Translations under genes and position numbers: made by a program
Assembly: GCA_964400015.1 (NCBI GenBank)
Contig: CAYNRR010000002.1
Span: 108,038-172,037 of the forward strand
Length of the DNA stretch: 64,000 nt
Direction of reading: 5' to 3'
Origin: UBA1234 sp964400015
Lineage (GTDB): Bacteria; Bacillota; Clostridia; TANB77; UBA1234
Notes under the pieces: model-generated
Seen by the model: the letters and a program-made list of their open reading frames with translations, nothing else
What the model was told of the DNA's origin: nothing
Databases searched by the model: none
Part shown: in pieces, positions 28,801 through 36,653 of the stretch
Numbering within the stretch: the first letter of the stretch is position 1
Layout of the letters: each line of letters begins with the position of its first letter

Positions 28801-28947
28801 TATAAAGACTATTACTAATGCTGATAGTACAAGTCCAACAATCATGCCAACTGTCGATGAAAAAAACTTAACAGCTTTTACAATATTATCTATCAGTTTT
28901 TTAAATTTATTGACTATTTTCTTTGCTCCTTCTACAATATTTCCCAT
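22879..28947 (-). CDS. Giant membrane-anchored protein with LytM and lytic transglycosylase domains
   Basis: A 2022-residue protein with a basic cytoplasmic start, one membrane helix (~36-62) and a very long outside part. Residues 63-1200 have no motif I recognise. Around 1205-1390 lies an M23 (LytM) endopeptidase domain with H1223xxxD1227 and H1373LH1375F. About 60 helical residues are inserted between the first metal motif and the sheet. Near 1670-1710 there is a peptidoglycan-binding-like repeat (LALEQALKMKGFAPG). Residues ~1790-2010 form an SLT-type transglycosylase domain with catalytic Glu1803 in CESSF and the motif AVGLMQIAP. It should cut both peptide and glycan parts of peptidoglycan. 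Two membrane-anchored NTF2-like proteins follow, and gpr is divergent. Combined hydrolases of this kind occur in conjugation machines, but no conjugation genes are near. GGAGG precedes the ATG. Confidence 0.82.
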   Translation of the reverse strand: MGNIVEGAKKIVNKFKKLIDNIVKAVKFFSSTVGMIVGLVLSALVIVFILLVLIKTLEHALGKWLNVDYAGVSTAGDYEYLVSSLGYTGYDSMITEKNWQEFMAYEYAVLMDVAEYLWEGQEKYTTENPDAYKDTVLGPYPAEYYAANNGVDYDDSKVTTTNMETVRSSADEKNYLTNSSGENLKVTGPAYMPYLPVTQDYNSAALTKEDWDYLVINGQHSARFAPKKPEKDNAKFDTDSIIYGGNADVMPPTISYEFKSNPYEPDAGGSLVPYISVLKEQLQYFYFTVGNADKFQEIDDLSGGARINEEDIEYVDLMEISQLLNVGNPYITQSTAWSQWWDNNQDKDPRYTTDAWATADKDFEQNLYFTNMYSSVVYKTALQVMIDRYLPKASLLTAWYYLKDTDYASAETQGKETTIDLGMTQSAFEIEMLLSDIKEIYNYYCWKQDEEIEKLPKEVVKYNKEDGTVQRGEDGKALKETKDVHMATTNNDTFIHFGQAGIEANLFEVFKLYDPNGKHKIIPKPEAPAEITGDEENKTVPVITDLLSKDAYFMDRFGFKVTFDYEYQYTYITSEPYYATAYDGIDIVLYPPHTAHVKENEYGKLYVCPSTTCSACYNAYSQYSGWDVIDYHEANYAGELEITITVYKTFRDADGNTVGPGETYVSGYTYTPVAATATDTASIVVPYEATNNVSPRGDDDSWTMDPISQYIQDQVILRAEEKIMDEIEALRKASDYEIEYQESEFINHGYWYPTKTTKSGSDVKANPLTFFDERYHRNLAFYDFTAFKDDNSLTKEKIATKFKEIINEILTNIDTYATGEGPKDPYTGVLRAENVPSSELYDLIEEYLERIYVTDFENGDYDPIEGEYSSIEEAKANRGATAKIPIPAPSVPNIGTDPQFQRVTAINSITVGGIAEDESNCETTNLILLEDGTLMETNVEPKDYNLKFTIANNFTSVSTQEAPYNAIYDIDDYVLSMTLAIQQKRIATMIIMDVESWSKSAYYTIDIHNNTFDYTNYRYVVPHSYLNFGVAKFHIEENPSYRTKYYKDYFSRIDKKTSGIKEADVLTMMLKWEEFANSGNETAYAYMRDLYKLIIYIRESRSIFGDLTILENAYSYLYVPDTIWEFREGISQEAYWTQRLAAEMPGMPDALTDDELNTVKVRKDEIEWQILNYDEYEECKDTNSDKVKVYALFPHNSSYVRSYFMQGALSGTFDDGGYILQGHDSADWLARAAINNIIAGDYGIKDYEIRLRTARKILAENSTESSLSDAVAALKGTDTSSNYFKLAEQEVMDELNEYKVKSPIVTIASGKVTGAQYDCYSGFSVSVVHSESGLPKTSYVHMRRWPNVQINDIIGPGTQVGYEGTTGNSSGYHLHFNLWVDSTDKKKSPAEYTAPLFAPFYNKEKIVESLIELQEEGNDLELILASDYMELYRTILTYPINQGMNKLLNGEFSYSGITYLKTCTLIESGDDKYISYPAGDSNGISMYESGDGTVIVKLGSSQYYLCHISSSSQTVTSGDGDNAEELNCIKVDGEPQKITFNERSSLGSTRIKITDASYQDAEIIWGNNVPLQPLVDDMEKIQDITTLNDQRLLDPEDATYSREYANQSNDPKPAYLLKKNVTAKDDFFDITKCEDKLKTPAWILSHLSDMDSAFAVPFYEGPISMEMQAQVDNGSRALGYAGTASGDVLALEQALKMKGFAPGDALNLSGDFDEKLKAVLISASEKINDSLVTMFFSKGELGGNATAEAPFGDYGHQGVAYWNAYVTYGSTTAAAEVGKEAARLGATVAGLRPAFVMAVANCESSFIPTVDSFLFCSERQKLNFYTGAWDDGFVTTRGVDKVIRRAVGLMQIAPPGAISMAASKLGVEVNNKNIEQILRYLRNPRTNATLGAEILVNMMNLIRKSYYDDLKASVNANITVFQQIEDATGVDKYELAMIGAATLMYNMGPAYTDDVIAALRSVEFYPDCLENLKYPGVGVNYAEQASRGYAVRCSDSYSGTGYWIGVMDYVAKDAYNTIKNLK

Positions 28948-29050
28948 AGAATCATCCTCCTATTGCTTCAATTACACTTATACTATAATTTTACTCTAAA
29001 TCGCAAAAACAATCAATAAAATTACCACTTTTTTTACAGATATTGACTTT

Positions 29051-29083
29051 TTATACATTTTTTTCATTAGTTTGGGAATGTTA
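29051..29083 (+). promoter_or_regulatory. gpr: Possible forespore promoter of gpr
   Basis: Upstream of gpr, TTATAC and GGGAATGTTA are separated by 17 bases. The second box fits the GGxxAAxxTA style of SigF promoters, and gpr is SigF/SigG-controlled in Bacillus. The -35 match is weak. Confidence 0.35.
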
Positions 29084-29101
29084 TATATGAGGTGAACTTT
29101 T

Positions 29102-29923
29102 GTGGATAAAATACGTACAGATTTAGCTCTTGAAAATAGAGAATTTTATAAAAACGCTATGAATTTGGAAGATGAAATTCCTGGTATTAGAACAATTTAC
29201 GATAATTTTGATGATGATTTGCAAATAACGACTGTTAAGGTATTAAACGAAGAGGCTCAAAATTCCTTAGGAAAGCCTATTGGCGACTATATTACTATTG
29301 AGTCTAAATATATGAACGATGAAGTTACCAGCATCGATGAAAAAATCGTAAATAAATTATCTTGTTTGCTAAGAGAGTTGATTGATACAAGCCAGAAATC
29401 TTCTTTTTCAATTTTAGTGGTTGGACTTGGAAATTCAGATGTAACGCCTGATGCGTTGGGACCTAAAGTTGTTAATAACTTGGTGATAAATAGACATTTG
29501 TTCAAGTATCGTCCGGAATTGCTTGAAAATTCTACAAAAGTAGCTATAAGTGCGATTGTTCCCGGAGTTTTGGGAACTACTGGAATGGATACTTGCGAAA
29601 TTATAAAAGGTATTGTTGAAAAAACGTTGCCTGATGCTGTAATTGTTGTTGATGCTTTAGCTGCTAAAGAAATGCATAGAATAAGTCACACTATACAAAT
29701 TACCAATACTGGAATCACACCTGGTTCAGGAGTTAAGAATGACAGGAACGCCATAAATATGCAAGCTCTTGGTGTGCCTGTAATTGCTGTTGGAGTACCA
29801 ACGGTCGCTGGTATTCCGTCGCTAGTAGATGAAAATTTTATGGTTACCCCTAATACTATTGACGATATTATTACTAATTTGTCTAGACTTATTGCTGAAG
29901 GGATAAATAAAGCTTTTGAATAA
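29102..29923 (+). CDS. gpr: Germination protease GPR
   Basis: A protease that degrades small acid-soluble spore proteins at germination; it is made in the forespore as an inactive zymogen. The 273-residue protein carries the family landmarks VGLGNSDVTPDALGPKV, ISAIVPGVLGTTGMDT and VVDALAAKE. It is shorter than the ~370 residues of Bacillus GPR, as in many Clostridia. It has an N-terminal propeptide-like stretch including MNLEDEIPGIR. The start is GTG, with GAGGTG seven bases upstream. A strong hairpin follows. It is transcribed divergently from the large envelope hydrolase cluster. Confidence 0.93.
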   Translation: MDKIRTDLALENREFYKNAMNLEDEIPGIRTIYDNFDDDLQITTVKVLNEEAQNSLGKPIGDYITIESKYMNDEVTSIDEKIVNKLSCLLRELIDTSQKSSFSILVVGLGNSDVTPDALGPKVVNNLVINRHLFKYRPELLENSTKVAISAIVPGVLGTTGMDTCEIIKGIVEKTLPDAVIVVDALAAKEMHRISHTIQITNTGITPGSGVKNDRNAINMQALGVPVIAVGVPTVAGIPSLVDENFMVTPNTIDDIITNLSRLIAEGINKAFE

Positions 29924-29930
29924 ATATAAT

Positions 29931-29976
29931 AAAACCATATGGCTGCCTTTATTAGTGCAACTATATGGTTTTTACT
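29931..29976 (+). terminator. Terminator of gpr, probably also of holA
   Basis: AAAACCATAT (29931-29940) pairs with ATATGGTTTT (29963-29972), followed by TTTACTTTT. It lies between the converging gpr and holA genes. Confidence 0.7.
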
Positions 29977-29977
29977 T

Positions 29978-30937
29978 TTATGAGCATATTATTCTTTCTA
30001 ATCCTATTTTTAAGTCTATTTTCCCTGTTTTTGAATCTATATCTAGTTTTGAAAAATCTAATACTTTTTGTTTAAGTTCTTCTAAAGAAAAACTTTTGGC
30101 TTGATTTTTGTATTTATTGGCTGCATATGGCGATTTTGTCGCTAATTCATCTAGCACATTTTTATTTTCCATCATTGCAATTTTAGCAACCAATAATGCT
30201 TTAAAATGTTTTGCTATCATTATCGCTATTTTTTGAATTGGCTCTTTATTTTCAATTAGTTCATTTAAAGCGTTTAACGCTGTTTTTATGTCTTTATTTC
30301 CAAGACTATCGGTTAAATCGAATATAATAACGTCTGATGTTCGTATACATATAGCATCTATATCTTTTTTAGTTACTTTCTTGCTTTCATATGTATAGTC
30401 CACTAATTTATCCATTTCGCTTTTTAGCATCAGTTTATCAGTGCCACATATTGATATTAAGTAATTTATATCTGCATTGCTTATTTCTATACCATTTACA
30501 GCAAAGGCTCTTGAAGCCCATGAAAGTATGTCGTATTCTTTCTTTTTGTCGCACAATATGCATTCGCCACTTTTTTGAACTAGTTTATATATTTTAGTTG
30601 TTTTCTTTATGTCTCCATAAAAAACTACTACTACATCTTCTAAAGCTTTTAATGTTTCTTCCATACTTGGTGTTAACCAATCATTCTTTTCTTCAACAGT
30701 TTCTGAAGAATCGCTATCTTCTTTTTCTTTTTTGTCTATTTTTACGATTATAAGTTTACGCGAGAAACCAAATGGATAAGTATTTATCTCAGATTCTAAG
30801 TTATCGATGTTTGTTTTATCCATGACTATGAAGTTTATTCCTTTTATGCATTCCCCAAACCCTGATTTTATTTGTTCCAATTTTTGTTCTCTTTCGTATA
30901 CATCTTCACCTGTTATCAAAATTAAATTTGAATTCAT
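29978..30937 (-). CDS. holA: DNA polymerase III subunit delta
   Basis: Clamp-loader subunit that opens the beta sliding clamp. The 319-residue protein matches HolA in its start (ILITGEDVYEREQKLEQI), the central ELDK-like segment (ICGTDKLMLKSEMDKLVDYT) and the C-terminal helical collar domain (KHFKALLVAKIAMMENKN). I use the ATG at 30937 with AAAGGG upstream; an upstream in-frame ATG overlaps ruvC and lacks a site. It is the last gene of a ten-gene run, 16 nt after ruvC. Confidence 0.9.
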   Translation of the reverse strand: MNSNLILITGEDVYEREQKLEQIKSGFGECIKGINFIVMDKTNIDNLESEINTYPFGFSRKLIIVKIDKKEKEDSDSSETVEEKNDWLTPSMEETLKALEDVVVVFYGDIKKTTKIYKLVQKSGECILCDKKKEYDILSWASRAFAVNGIEISNADINYLISICGTDKLMLKSEMDKLVDYTYESKKVTKKDIDAICIRTSDVIIFDLTDSLGNKDIKTALNALNELIENKEPIQKIAIMIAKHFKALLVAKIAMMENKNVLDELATKSPYAANKYKNQAKSFSLEELKQKVLDFSKLDIDSKTGKIDLKIGLERIICS

Positions 30938-30953
30938 ATGAAACCCTTTCTTT

Positions 30954-31442
30954 TTATTGTATTGGTTTTGCGAACCTGTAACTATGTGCATGGCAAATAG
31001 CTATGGCGATAGCATCGGTAGTGTCGTCTAGTTTTGGTACTGTTTCAAGTCCTAAAACTGTTTTTACCATCATTTGAACTTGTTTTTTATCTGCTCGTCC
31101 ATATCCTGTAACTCCTTGTTTTACTTGCAATGGTGTGTATTCATAAATAGGAGTTGATGTTTTTGCTGCTGCAATTAGTACTGCTCCTCTTCCTTGAGCC
31201 ACTCCTATTGCAGTTGTTGTATTTCTATTAAAAAATAGTTCTTCTATCGATATTGCATCCGGTTTGTATTTTTCTATAAGAAGTGTCATGTCGTCATATA
31301 TTTTTGCAATTCTTATCGGCAATGGTATTCCAGCTTTAGTTTGAATAGAACCACTTTCAATTAACTTGAAGTGGTTCCCTTCATATTCAATAACTCCAAA
31401 TCCTGTAATTGCATAACCGGGGTCTATTCCTATTATTATCAT
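30954..31442 (-). CDS. ruvC: Holliday junction resolvase RuvC
   Basis: Endonuclease that cuts Holliday junctions after recombination, usually with RuvAB. The 162-residue protein has all four acidic residues: D7 (GIDPG), E67 (SIEELFF), D140 and D143 (LDDTTDAIAIAICH). The segment GVAQGRGA is also family-typical. ruvA and ruvB are not in this window; here ruvC lies between a glycogen debranching enzyme gene and holA. The ATG has GAGGT upstream. Confidence 0.96.
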   Translation of the reverse strand: MIIIGIDPGYAITGFGVIEYEGNHFKLIESGSIQTKAGIPLPIRIAKIYDDMTLLIEKYKPDAISIEELFFNRNTTTAIGVAQGRGAVLIAAAKTSTPIYEYTPLQVKQGVTGYGRADKKQVQMMVKTVLGLETVPKLDDTTDAIAIAICHAHSYRFAKPIQ

Positions 31443-31467
31443 AATTTACCTCTGTTTCATTATTATG

Positions 31468-33360
31468 TTATTGTGAGCAAGCAATTGCCATTGCTACACT
31501 CCAAGCTTGTGAAAATGCTCCTTTTGGATATCGTGGTTCGTCTGCATCATAAATTTCGCAAATACTTCCCAAGCAATTGTCGTTTATTAAATCTTCAACA
31601 TTTTCTAAGTATCTATATTTGCCTTTAAATTTTCTAGAAGCGTTATAATATGGTTGCAATAGCCATGGCCATATAGTTCCTTGATGATAACTTGTATCTC
31701 TATTAAAGACATCTCCATAATAATATGGTCTATACTCTGGGTCATCAGACTCAAGGGTTTTTAAGCCTTTTGGCGTATACAATTTTTCTTCTACAACTGC
31801 TAATACTTCTTTTGCCTTTTCTGCATCTACTGGCGTAAAATCTAATCCTATAGCAATGACTTGGTTCGGTCTTATTTTTGTGCTAATTGGATCAATAACA
31901 TCAAACAATCCTTCATTAGCATAGAATTTACCAAACGAATTTCTAACTTTTAATATTAAGTCTGTGTCGAATTTTTTGTCTACAATTCTTGAAAATTCTT
32001 TCATTATATTTAAGGCATTATACCATAGTGCATTGATTTCAACACATTTCCCGTATCGTGGTGTAGGAACAACATCTCCAACTTTTGCATCCATCCAAGT
32101 TAATTGTGTTGTTTCATTTCCTGATGCAATAAGACCATCTTCATCCATTTTTATGTTATAGTTCGTGCCGTTTTTATATGCATCTATTATTTGTAATAAA
32201 TATTCATATATATCATGTACAAAGCTTTCATCGTGTGTATACTTGTAATATTTATATGCTGCATCAATATACCAAAGCGATGCATCCACAGTATTATAAG
32301 CACTTCCACCATCTTCACCAATCACATTAGGAATTAGTCCATCTTTAATATATTTAGTGAATGACATTAAAATTTCTTTTGCATCTTTAAACCTATTTGT
32401 ATGAAGCAATATTCCTTCAAATGCTATGAATGTATCTCTGCCCCAATCGCTAAACCAAGGATACCCTGCTATTATGGTTTTTCTGTTTCCTCTATCTACT
32501 ATAAAACTATCTGCTGAAATTGCTAAATGCTTTTCTACAAGTGTATTTGCTTCTGCCACTTTACACACTTTTTCTAATCTCGCTGTTTCTCCTCTTATTA
32601 TCTCATTAGCATTTGCCGACTTTAAAAAGTCTTTTCCGTTATCAACTAATGCTACAAACTCAAATGTAACTTCTGAATGCTTTGGTATAAAAACTGTATA
32701 AGCACCTGGCATAAAGTGATCTTCGTAAGCTTCTAATCCTCTTTCTTCTTCGATCATGTAAAACATATTTCTATAGTATGTTCTATCATATTTTTCAAAA
32801 ACACCACTAGAAGTCATCATATGTAGTGTTGTTCCATGTGAGTTTAATTTCACATTTACAGCTGTATCTTTTACGTTATATTCTAAGTTGTAACAATTTT
32901 TTATATCATGAAATTTTCTGTAATTTACAAGTGGTTGTATTTTAAAAGTAACATCTTCTGTTCTAGTTTTTATCGTGTACGAAACTGCAACTTTATTTTC
33001 ACCATGCTTCATTGCTACTTTCTTCAATACTTCTACATCATTCACTTTATAATAAAATTCTGGAATCATAGAATATCCAAAAAATTCTTGACGCAAATAT
33101 CCATTTTCAATGAAGTTACTACATTGGTTTGTCGAAATACTGTATGTTTTATCATCAAATACTAAAGATTCATTTAGTTTAGATAATACTACATATCTAT
33201 CTCCATTTCTTCCAAGTGCTGCAACTAACAACGCATGATATTTTCTTGTATTTAATCCTATAATTGAACTTGCAGAATAGCCACCTATACCATTTGTAAT
33301 TATCCACTCTTTTCTTGATGAAATATCAAATTTCTCAATGTTTTCTTTAGTTACTCTCAT
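31468..33360 (-). CDS. Glycogen debranching enzyme (amylo-alpha-1,6-glucosidase)
   Basis: A 630-residue cytoplasmic enzyme that removes alpha-1,6 branches from glycogen or starch fragments. It has an N-terminal GDE_N-like beta domain (NGIGGYSASSIIGLNTRKYH) and a C-terminal (alpha/alpha)6 glucosidase domain. The latter has the substrate-site motifs WFSDWGRDTFIAFEG, TWMDAKVGD and YHQGTIWPWLLQPY. This is the bacterial/archaeal short type. No other glycogen genes are next to it; it sits in a run with yvcK, murB and ruvC. GGAG precedes the ATG. Confidence 0.92.
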   Translation of the reverse strand: MRVTKENIEKFDISSRKEWIITNGIGGYSASSIIGLNTRKYHALLVAALGRNGDRYVVLSKLNESLVFDDKTYSISTNQCSNFIENGYLRQEFFGYSMIPEFYYKVNDVEVLKKVAMKHGENKVAVSYTIKTRTEDVTFKIQPLVNYRKFHDIKNCYNLEYNVKDTAVNVKLNSHGTTLHMMTSSGVFEKYDRTYYRNMFYMIEEERGLEAYEDHFMPGAYTVFIPKHSEVTFEFVALVDNGKDFLKSANANEIIRGETARLEKVCKVAEANTLVEKHLAISADSFIVDRGNRKTIIAGYPWFSDWGRDTFIAFEGILLHTNRFKDAKEILMSFTKYIKDGLIPNVIGEDGGSAYNTVDASLWYIDAAYKYYKYTHDESFVHDIYEYLLQIIDAYKNGTNYNIKMDEDGLIASGNETTQLTWMDAKVGDVVPTPRYGKCVEINALWYNALNIMKEFSRIVDKKFDTDLILKVRNSFGKFYANEGLFDVIDPISTKIRPNQVIAIGLDFTPVDAEKAKEVLAVVEEKLYTPKGLKTLESDDPEYRPYYYGDVFNRDTSYHQGTIWPWLLQPYYNASRKFKGKYRYLENVEDLINDNCLGSICEIYDADEPRYPKGAFSQAWSVAMAIACSQ

Positions 33361-33392
33361 AGATTTTCTCCTTTGTTTTATAAAAGTATTGT

Positions 33393-34790
33393 CTATCTAT
33401 TTCTCTTTCTTTTTGTTTTTTTCGGATTTATTATTTTGACATTGCTAAGCCAAAAACTTTTTTTCTTATTTTTGTTAGACATTCTTTTTAATTTTGACTT
33501 TGCAGTATAATATTCGATTGCTTTATCATTATCTTCTAAATCCATGTTGTCGCAAACTACTTTGAATATACTTTGTGCCAATTTAACAGGGTCATGTCTA
33601 ATACCATTTTTATCATCTACCGTTGCTAAATCTTCTACTACTACATTTATTTTCATATCTTTTAGTTTTTGTTTATCTAATTCTATTAAATCAGCACCCT
33701 CACGATTATATCTTCTAATATATTCTGGCATGATATCACTGTCTGAGAAAATACAGTGATTAAATAAACCTTTACCAGCGTGTTCGTGTATCATATTTAT
33801 ATAGTCTACTAATGCATAATCTTTTGTTTGATTTTTTTCAGTCATTATATTTGATATAAATATTTTGGTAGCACTGCTTTTTCTAATTGTATCTGATATT
33901 TCTTTTATAAGCAAGGTAGGAATTATTCCCATGAATAAACTACCCGGTCCGATTATTATTACATCTGCCTCTTTAATACTTCTTATAACATCTTGTGCAG
34001 GTGTACATCTTTCTGGAACTAAGAATACTTTTTCTATTCCAACTTCTTTATCTTCAATAGTTTCTTCTATGTTCTTTTTACCAATAACTCTTGAGCCATC
34101 TGTTAAAACAGCACCAATGGTAACGTTATCTAATGTTGCAGGAACAACACTTCCTCTCATATCTAACATCTTTGAAATTTGATCTATTGTTTTTGATAAG
34201 TTACCGTCGCACATATCACTTACCGATTCAAAAAATACATTTCCTGCATTTCTTCCTCTTAATTCTCCTGTCATTATTCTGTGTGTAAAGAAATCATTAA
34301 GTGCAGTTTCTTTGCTAGACAATGCAACCATTGCTTTTTTTATTTCTTGAATTGATAAATTATCTGAACTGTTTTTTTCATCGTCTACAACATTTACAAT
34401 TGCTGTAACGTTATTTGAAAATATTTTTAAACTTCTAAGTAATGAGGCTAAGCCTTCTCCACCACCAATCGCTACAATTTTTATGTTTTTATCTAGCATT
34501 CTTTTATCAAATAATAGTTTTTTCAAATTAACGTTTCTAGCGTTTGGATTAGCATTTGCCTCTGCTATTGCTTGTAATATTCTTCTTTGTGACATTACAA
34601 AACTCATAATTATTGCAGTGAAGCCAACTACAAACATAATCATATGTATAATAAGTTGTGATAGTTCTATTTCTTCACTTACCATAAACTTTGCAATGCT
34701 ACTACTTAGTAGTAGTACACCTATTATCATTAAAAAAAACCATCTTTTAAGTTTTAGTCCCGAACTGAACCACTCATTTATATTATTCAT
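33393..34790 (-). CDS. yvcK: YvcK/CofD-like gluconeogenesis factor
   Basis: A protein needed for normal wall synthesis during growth on gluconeogenic carbon in Bacillus; it binds UDP-sugars. The 465-residue protein has two N-terminal membrane helices (~15-33 and ~42-62) and then the CofD-like Rossmann domain starting IVAIGGGEGLASLLRSLK. Other family segments are NVVDDEKNSSDN, ALSSKETALNDFF and IIIGPGSLFMGIIP. The tail is very basic (KIINPKKTKRKRNR). The membrane-anchored form is common in Clostridia. The ATG at 34790 has GGTGG upstream. It follows murB by 26 nt; rapZ, often between them, is absent. Confidence 0.92.
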   Translation of the reverse strand: MNNINEWFSSGLKLKRWFFLMIIGVLLLSSSIAKFMVSEEIELSQLIIHMIMFVVGFTAIIMSFVMSQRRILQAIAEANANPNARNVNLKKLLFDKRMLDKNIKIVAIGGGEGLASLLRSLKIFSNNVTAIVNVVDDEKNSSDNLSIQEIKKAMVALSSKETALNDFFTHRIMTGELRGRNAGNVFFESVSDMCDGNLSKTIDQISKMLDMRGSVVPATLDNVTIGAVLTDGSRVIGKKNIEETIEDKEVGIEKVFLVPERCTPAQDVIRSIKEADVIIIGPGSLFMGIIPTLLIKEISDTIRKSSATKIFISNIMTEKNQTKDYALVDYINMIHEHAGKGLFNHCIFSDSDIMPEYIRRYNREGADLIELDKQKLKDMKINVVVEDLATVDDKNGIRHDPVKLAQSIFKVVCDNMDLEDNDKAIEYYTAKSKLKRMSNKNKKKSFWLSNVKIINPKKTKRKRNR

Positions 34791-34816
34791 GACTATTTCC
34801 ACCTTCAATTTAAAAA

Positions 34817-35710
34817 CTAATCTTCCCCAACTATTTTTACTTCTGTTTCAAGTTCTACACCATAGTTTTTCATTACGGTGCTTTGTATATATTCTATTAG
34901 TGAAATTATATCTTTAGCAGTTGCACCACCTATATTTACAATGAAGCCAGCATGTAATGTCGATACTTGTGCACCACCTATTGTATATCCTTTTAAACCT
35001 GAATCTTCAATTAACTTACCTGCAAAATAACCTTCTGGTCTTTTAAAAATACTTCCAGCACTAGGTAGTGTTATAGGTTGTTTTGTTGTTCTTGCTACTT
35101 TAAGTTCTTCCATCTTTGCTGTAATTTCTTCTTTATTACCATCTTCTAATTTTATTTTTGTTGATAATACAATATATTCTTTACCTGTAAAGAAACTTTT
35201 TCTTTTTCCAAATTGATGCTGCTCATTTGAAATCGTGTATGTATTTCCATCATAGTCGCAATACATTGACTCTATGACTACATCTTTCATTTCTCCACCA
35301 TACGCACCTGCATTCATTGAAATTGCTCCACCTACAGTTCCTGGAATACCTGACGCAAATTCAAACCCTGTTAACGAATTATCTCTTGCAAGCATTGCAA
35401 GCTTTCCTAGTTTAGCACCTAGTTCAGCTTCTATAATGTTTCCATTTAAAGAAACATTGTCTACTTTTGTTGTTTTGATTACAAGCCCTCTAATCCCACC
35501 ATCTTTAACGATTAAGTTACTTCCATTACCTACAATAAACTTTGGAACATTTAACTTCAAACATTCAATCAATTCTTCTTTTGAAGTTGGAGTCACCAAA
35601 ATGTCTGCTGGGCCACCAACTTTAAATGTTGTGTGATTTTTCAAAGGTTCGTTTAAAAAAATATTTTCTTCATTCGTAATGTTTTTTAATGATTGTAAAA
35701 TTGCGTCCAT
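34817..35710 (-). CDS. murB: UDP-N-acetylenolpyruvoylglucosamine reductase
   Basis: A flavoenzyme for the second step of UDP-MurNAc formation in peptidoglycan synthesis. The 297-residue protein has an FAD-binding domain with HTTFKVGGPADIL and GNGSNLIVKDGGIRG, the segment GIPGTVGGAISMNAGAYGGE, and the active-site Ser in LPSAGSIFKRPEG. It is the short (type II) form of Firmicutes. The ATG at 35710 has GGAGG eight bases upstream; a longer reading frame would overlap the ROK kinase gene and lacks a site. Confidence 0.97.
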   Translation of the reverse strand: MDAILQSLKNITNEENIFLNEPLKNHTTFKVGGPADILVTPTSKEELIECLKLNVPKFIVGNGSNLIVKDGGIRGLVIKTTKVDNVSLNGNIIEAELGAKLGKLAMLARDNSLTGFEFASGIPGTVGGAISMNAGAYGGEMKDVVIESMYCDYDGNTYTISNEQHQFGKRKSFFTGKEYIVLSTKIKLEDGNKEEITAKMEELKVARTTKQPITLPSAGSIFKRPEGYFAGKLIEDSGLKGYTIGGAQVSTLHAGFIVNIGGATAKDIISLIEYIQSTVMKNYGVELETEVKIVGED

Positions 35711-35735
35711 AAAATTCGCCTCCCTTTCACAATTA

Positions 35736-36653
35736 TTATTCATCTTTATTTCCAATATACTCTTTCAAAAAAGAAGCACCGATTATTCCAGCGTCATTAC
35801 CCAAATTAGCAGGTTTTAATTCTAACTCGTATGTGTATTTATTATAAATTTTTTCTAATATCATTGTTTTTAATTTAGTTAAATATTTATGCGAATATGT
35901 TGAAAGACTTCCTCCTATAACTAAAACTTCTAAGTCGTATAAATTTATAAAATTTGCAAGTCCTTCTGATAAGTCATTTAAATATTCATCAAAAGTTTTT
36001 TGAATAACTTCATTTTTATCACATAAATAAAATACTTCTTCTAAACTGTCTAAATTTGTTTTCCTTTTTAATGCTGAAACAGAAGCGTATTGTTCAAAGC
36101 AACCTTGTCTTCCACATCTGCATTTTAGTCCACCTTTTTCAATTATCATGTGACCAAGTTCAGCTGCTGAACCGGTTGCACCCTCTAATAATGAACCATT
36201 TAGTAACACGCCTGCTCCTATGCCTGTTCCAACTGTAACTAATCCATAGTGATTAAAGAATTTTTTATCCACCACTTGAAACTCAGCAATTGCAGCACAA
36301 TTAGCATCATTTGATACATAGATTGGTAATTTTGTTTTTATATATTCTCTAATTTCGCAACCAGAAAGTGGCAAGTTGCAAGTGTAATCGATGTGTGTAC
36401 CTGTTGCTATTCCTGGCACTCCTATGCCTATGCTACGTATCTTGTTACTATCATTTTTTTCTAAGAAGTTATTTATAGCGTCAAATATAATCTGTGGAGT
36501 AACTTCATCATTACTATAATTAACGATTTCCTTTTTTAGAATTTCTCCTTCAGGAGAAACAATTCCTATTCCTACGTGATTTCCACCTATATCAACACCT
36601 ATATTTATAATAATCACCTCTTTATCATTTGTATCATCCAATTTGTTGTACAT
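35736..36653 (-). CDS. ROK-family glucokinase-like sugar kinase
   Basis: A 305-residue ROK protein, probably a glucokinase. Visible features are the ATP site GVDIGGNHVGIGIV, the sugar site (ELGHM), and the zinc motif CRCGRQGCFEQYAS typical of ROK kinases. No DNA-binding domain is present, so it is an enzyme rather than a repressor. The start is unclear. The ATG at 36653 overlaps spoIID by 40 nt and lacks a good site. The best site (GAGGTG) lies so close to GVDIGG that it would need a GTG, ATT or ATA start. It lies between spoIID and murB. Confidence 0.85.
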   Translation of the reverse strand: MYNKLDDTNDKEVIIINIGVDIGGNHVGIGIVSPEGEILKKEIVNYSNDEVTPQIIFDAINNFLEKNDSNKIRSIGIGVPGIATGTHIDYTCNLPLSGCEIREYIKTKLPIYVSNDANCAAIAEFQVVDKKFFNHYGLVTVGTGIGAGVLLNGSLLEGATGSAAELGHMIIEKGGLKCRCGRQGCFEQYASVSALKRKTNLDSLEEVFYLCDKNEVIQKTFDEYLNDLSEGLANFINLYDLEVLVIGGSLSTYSHKYLTKLKTMILEKIYNKYTYELELKPANLGNDAGIIGASFLKEYIGNKDE

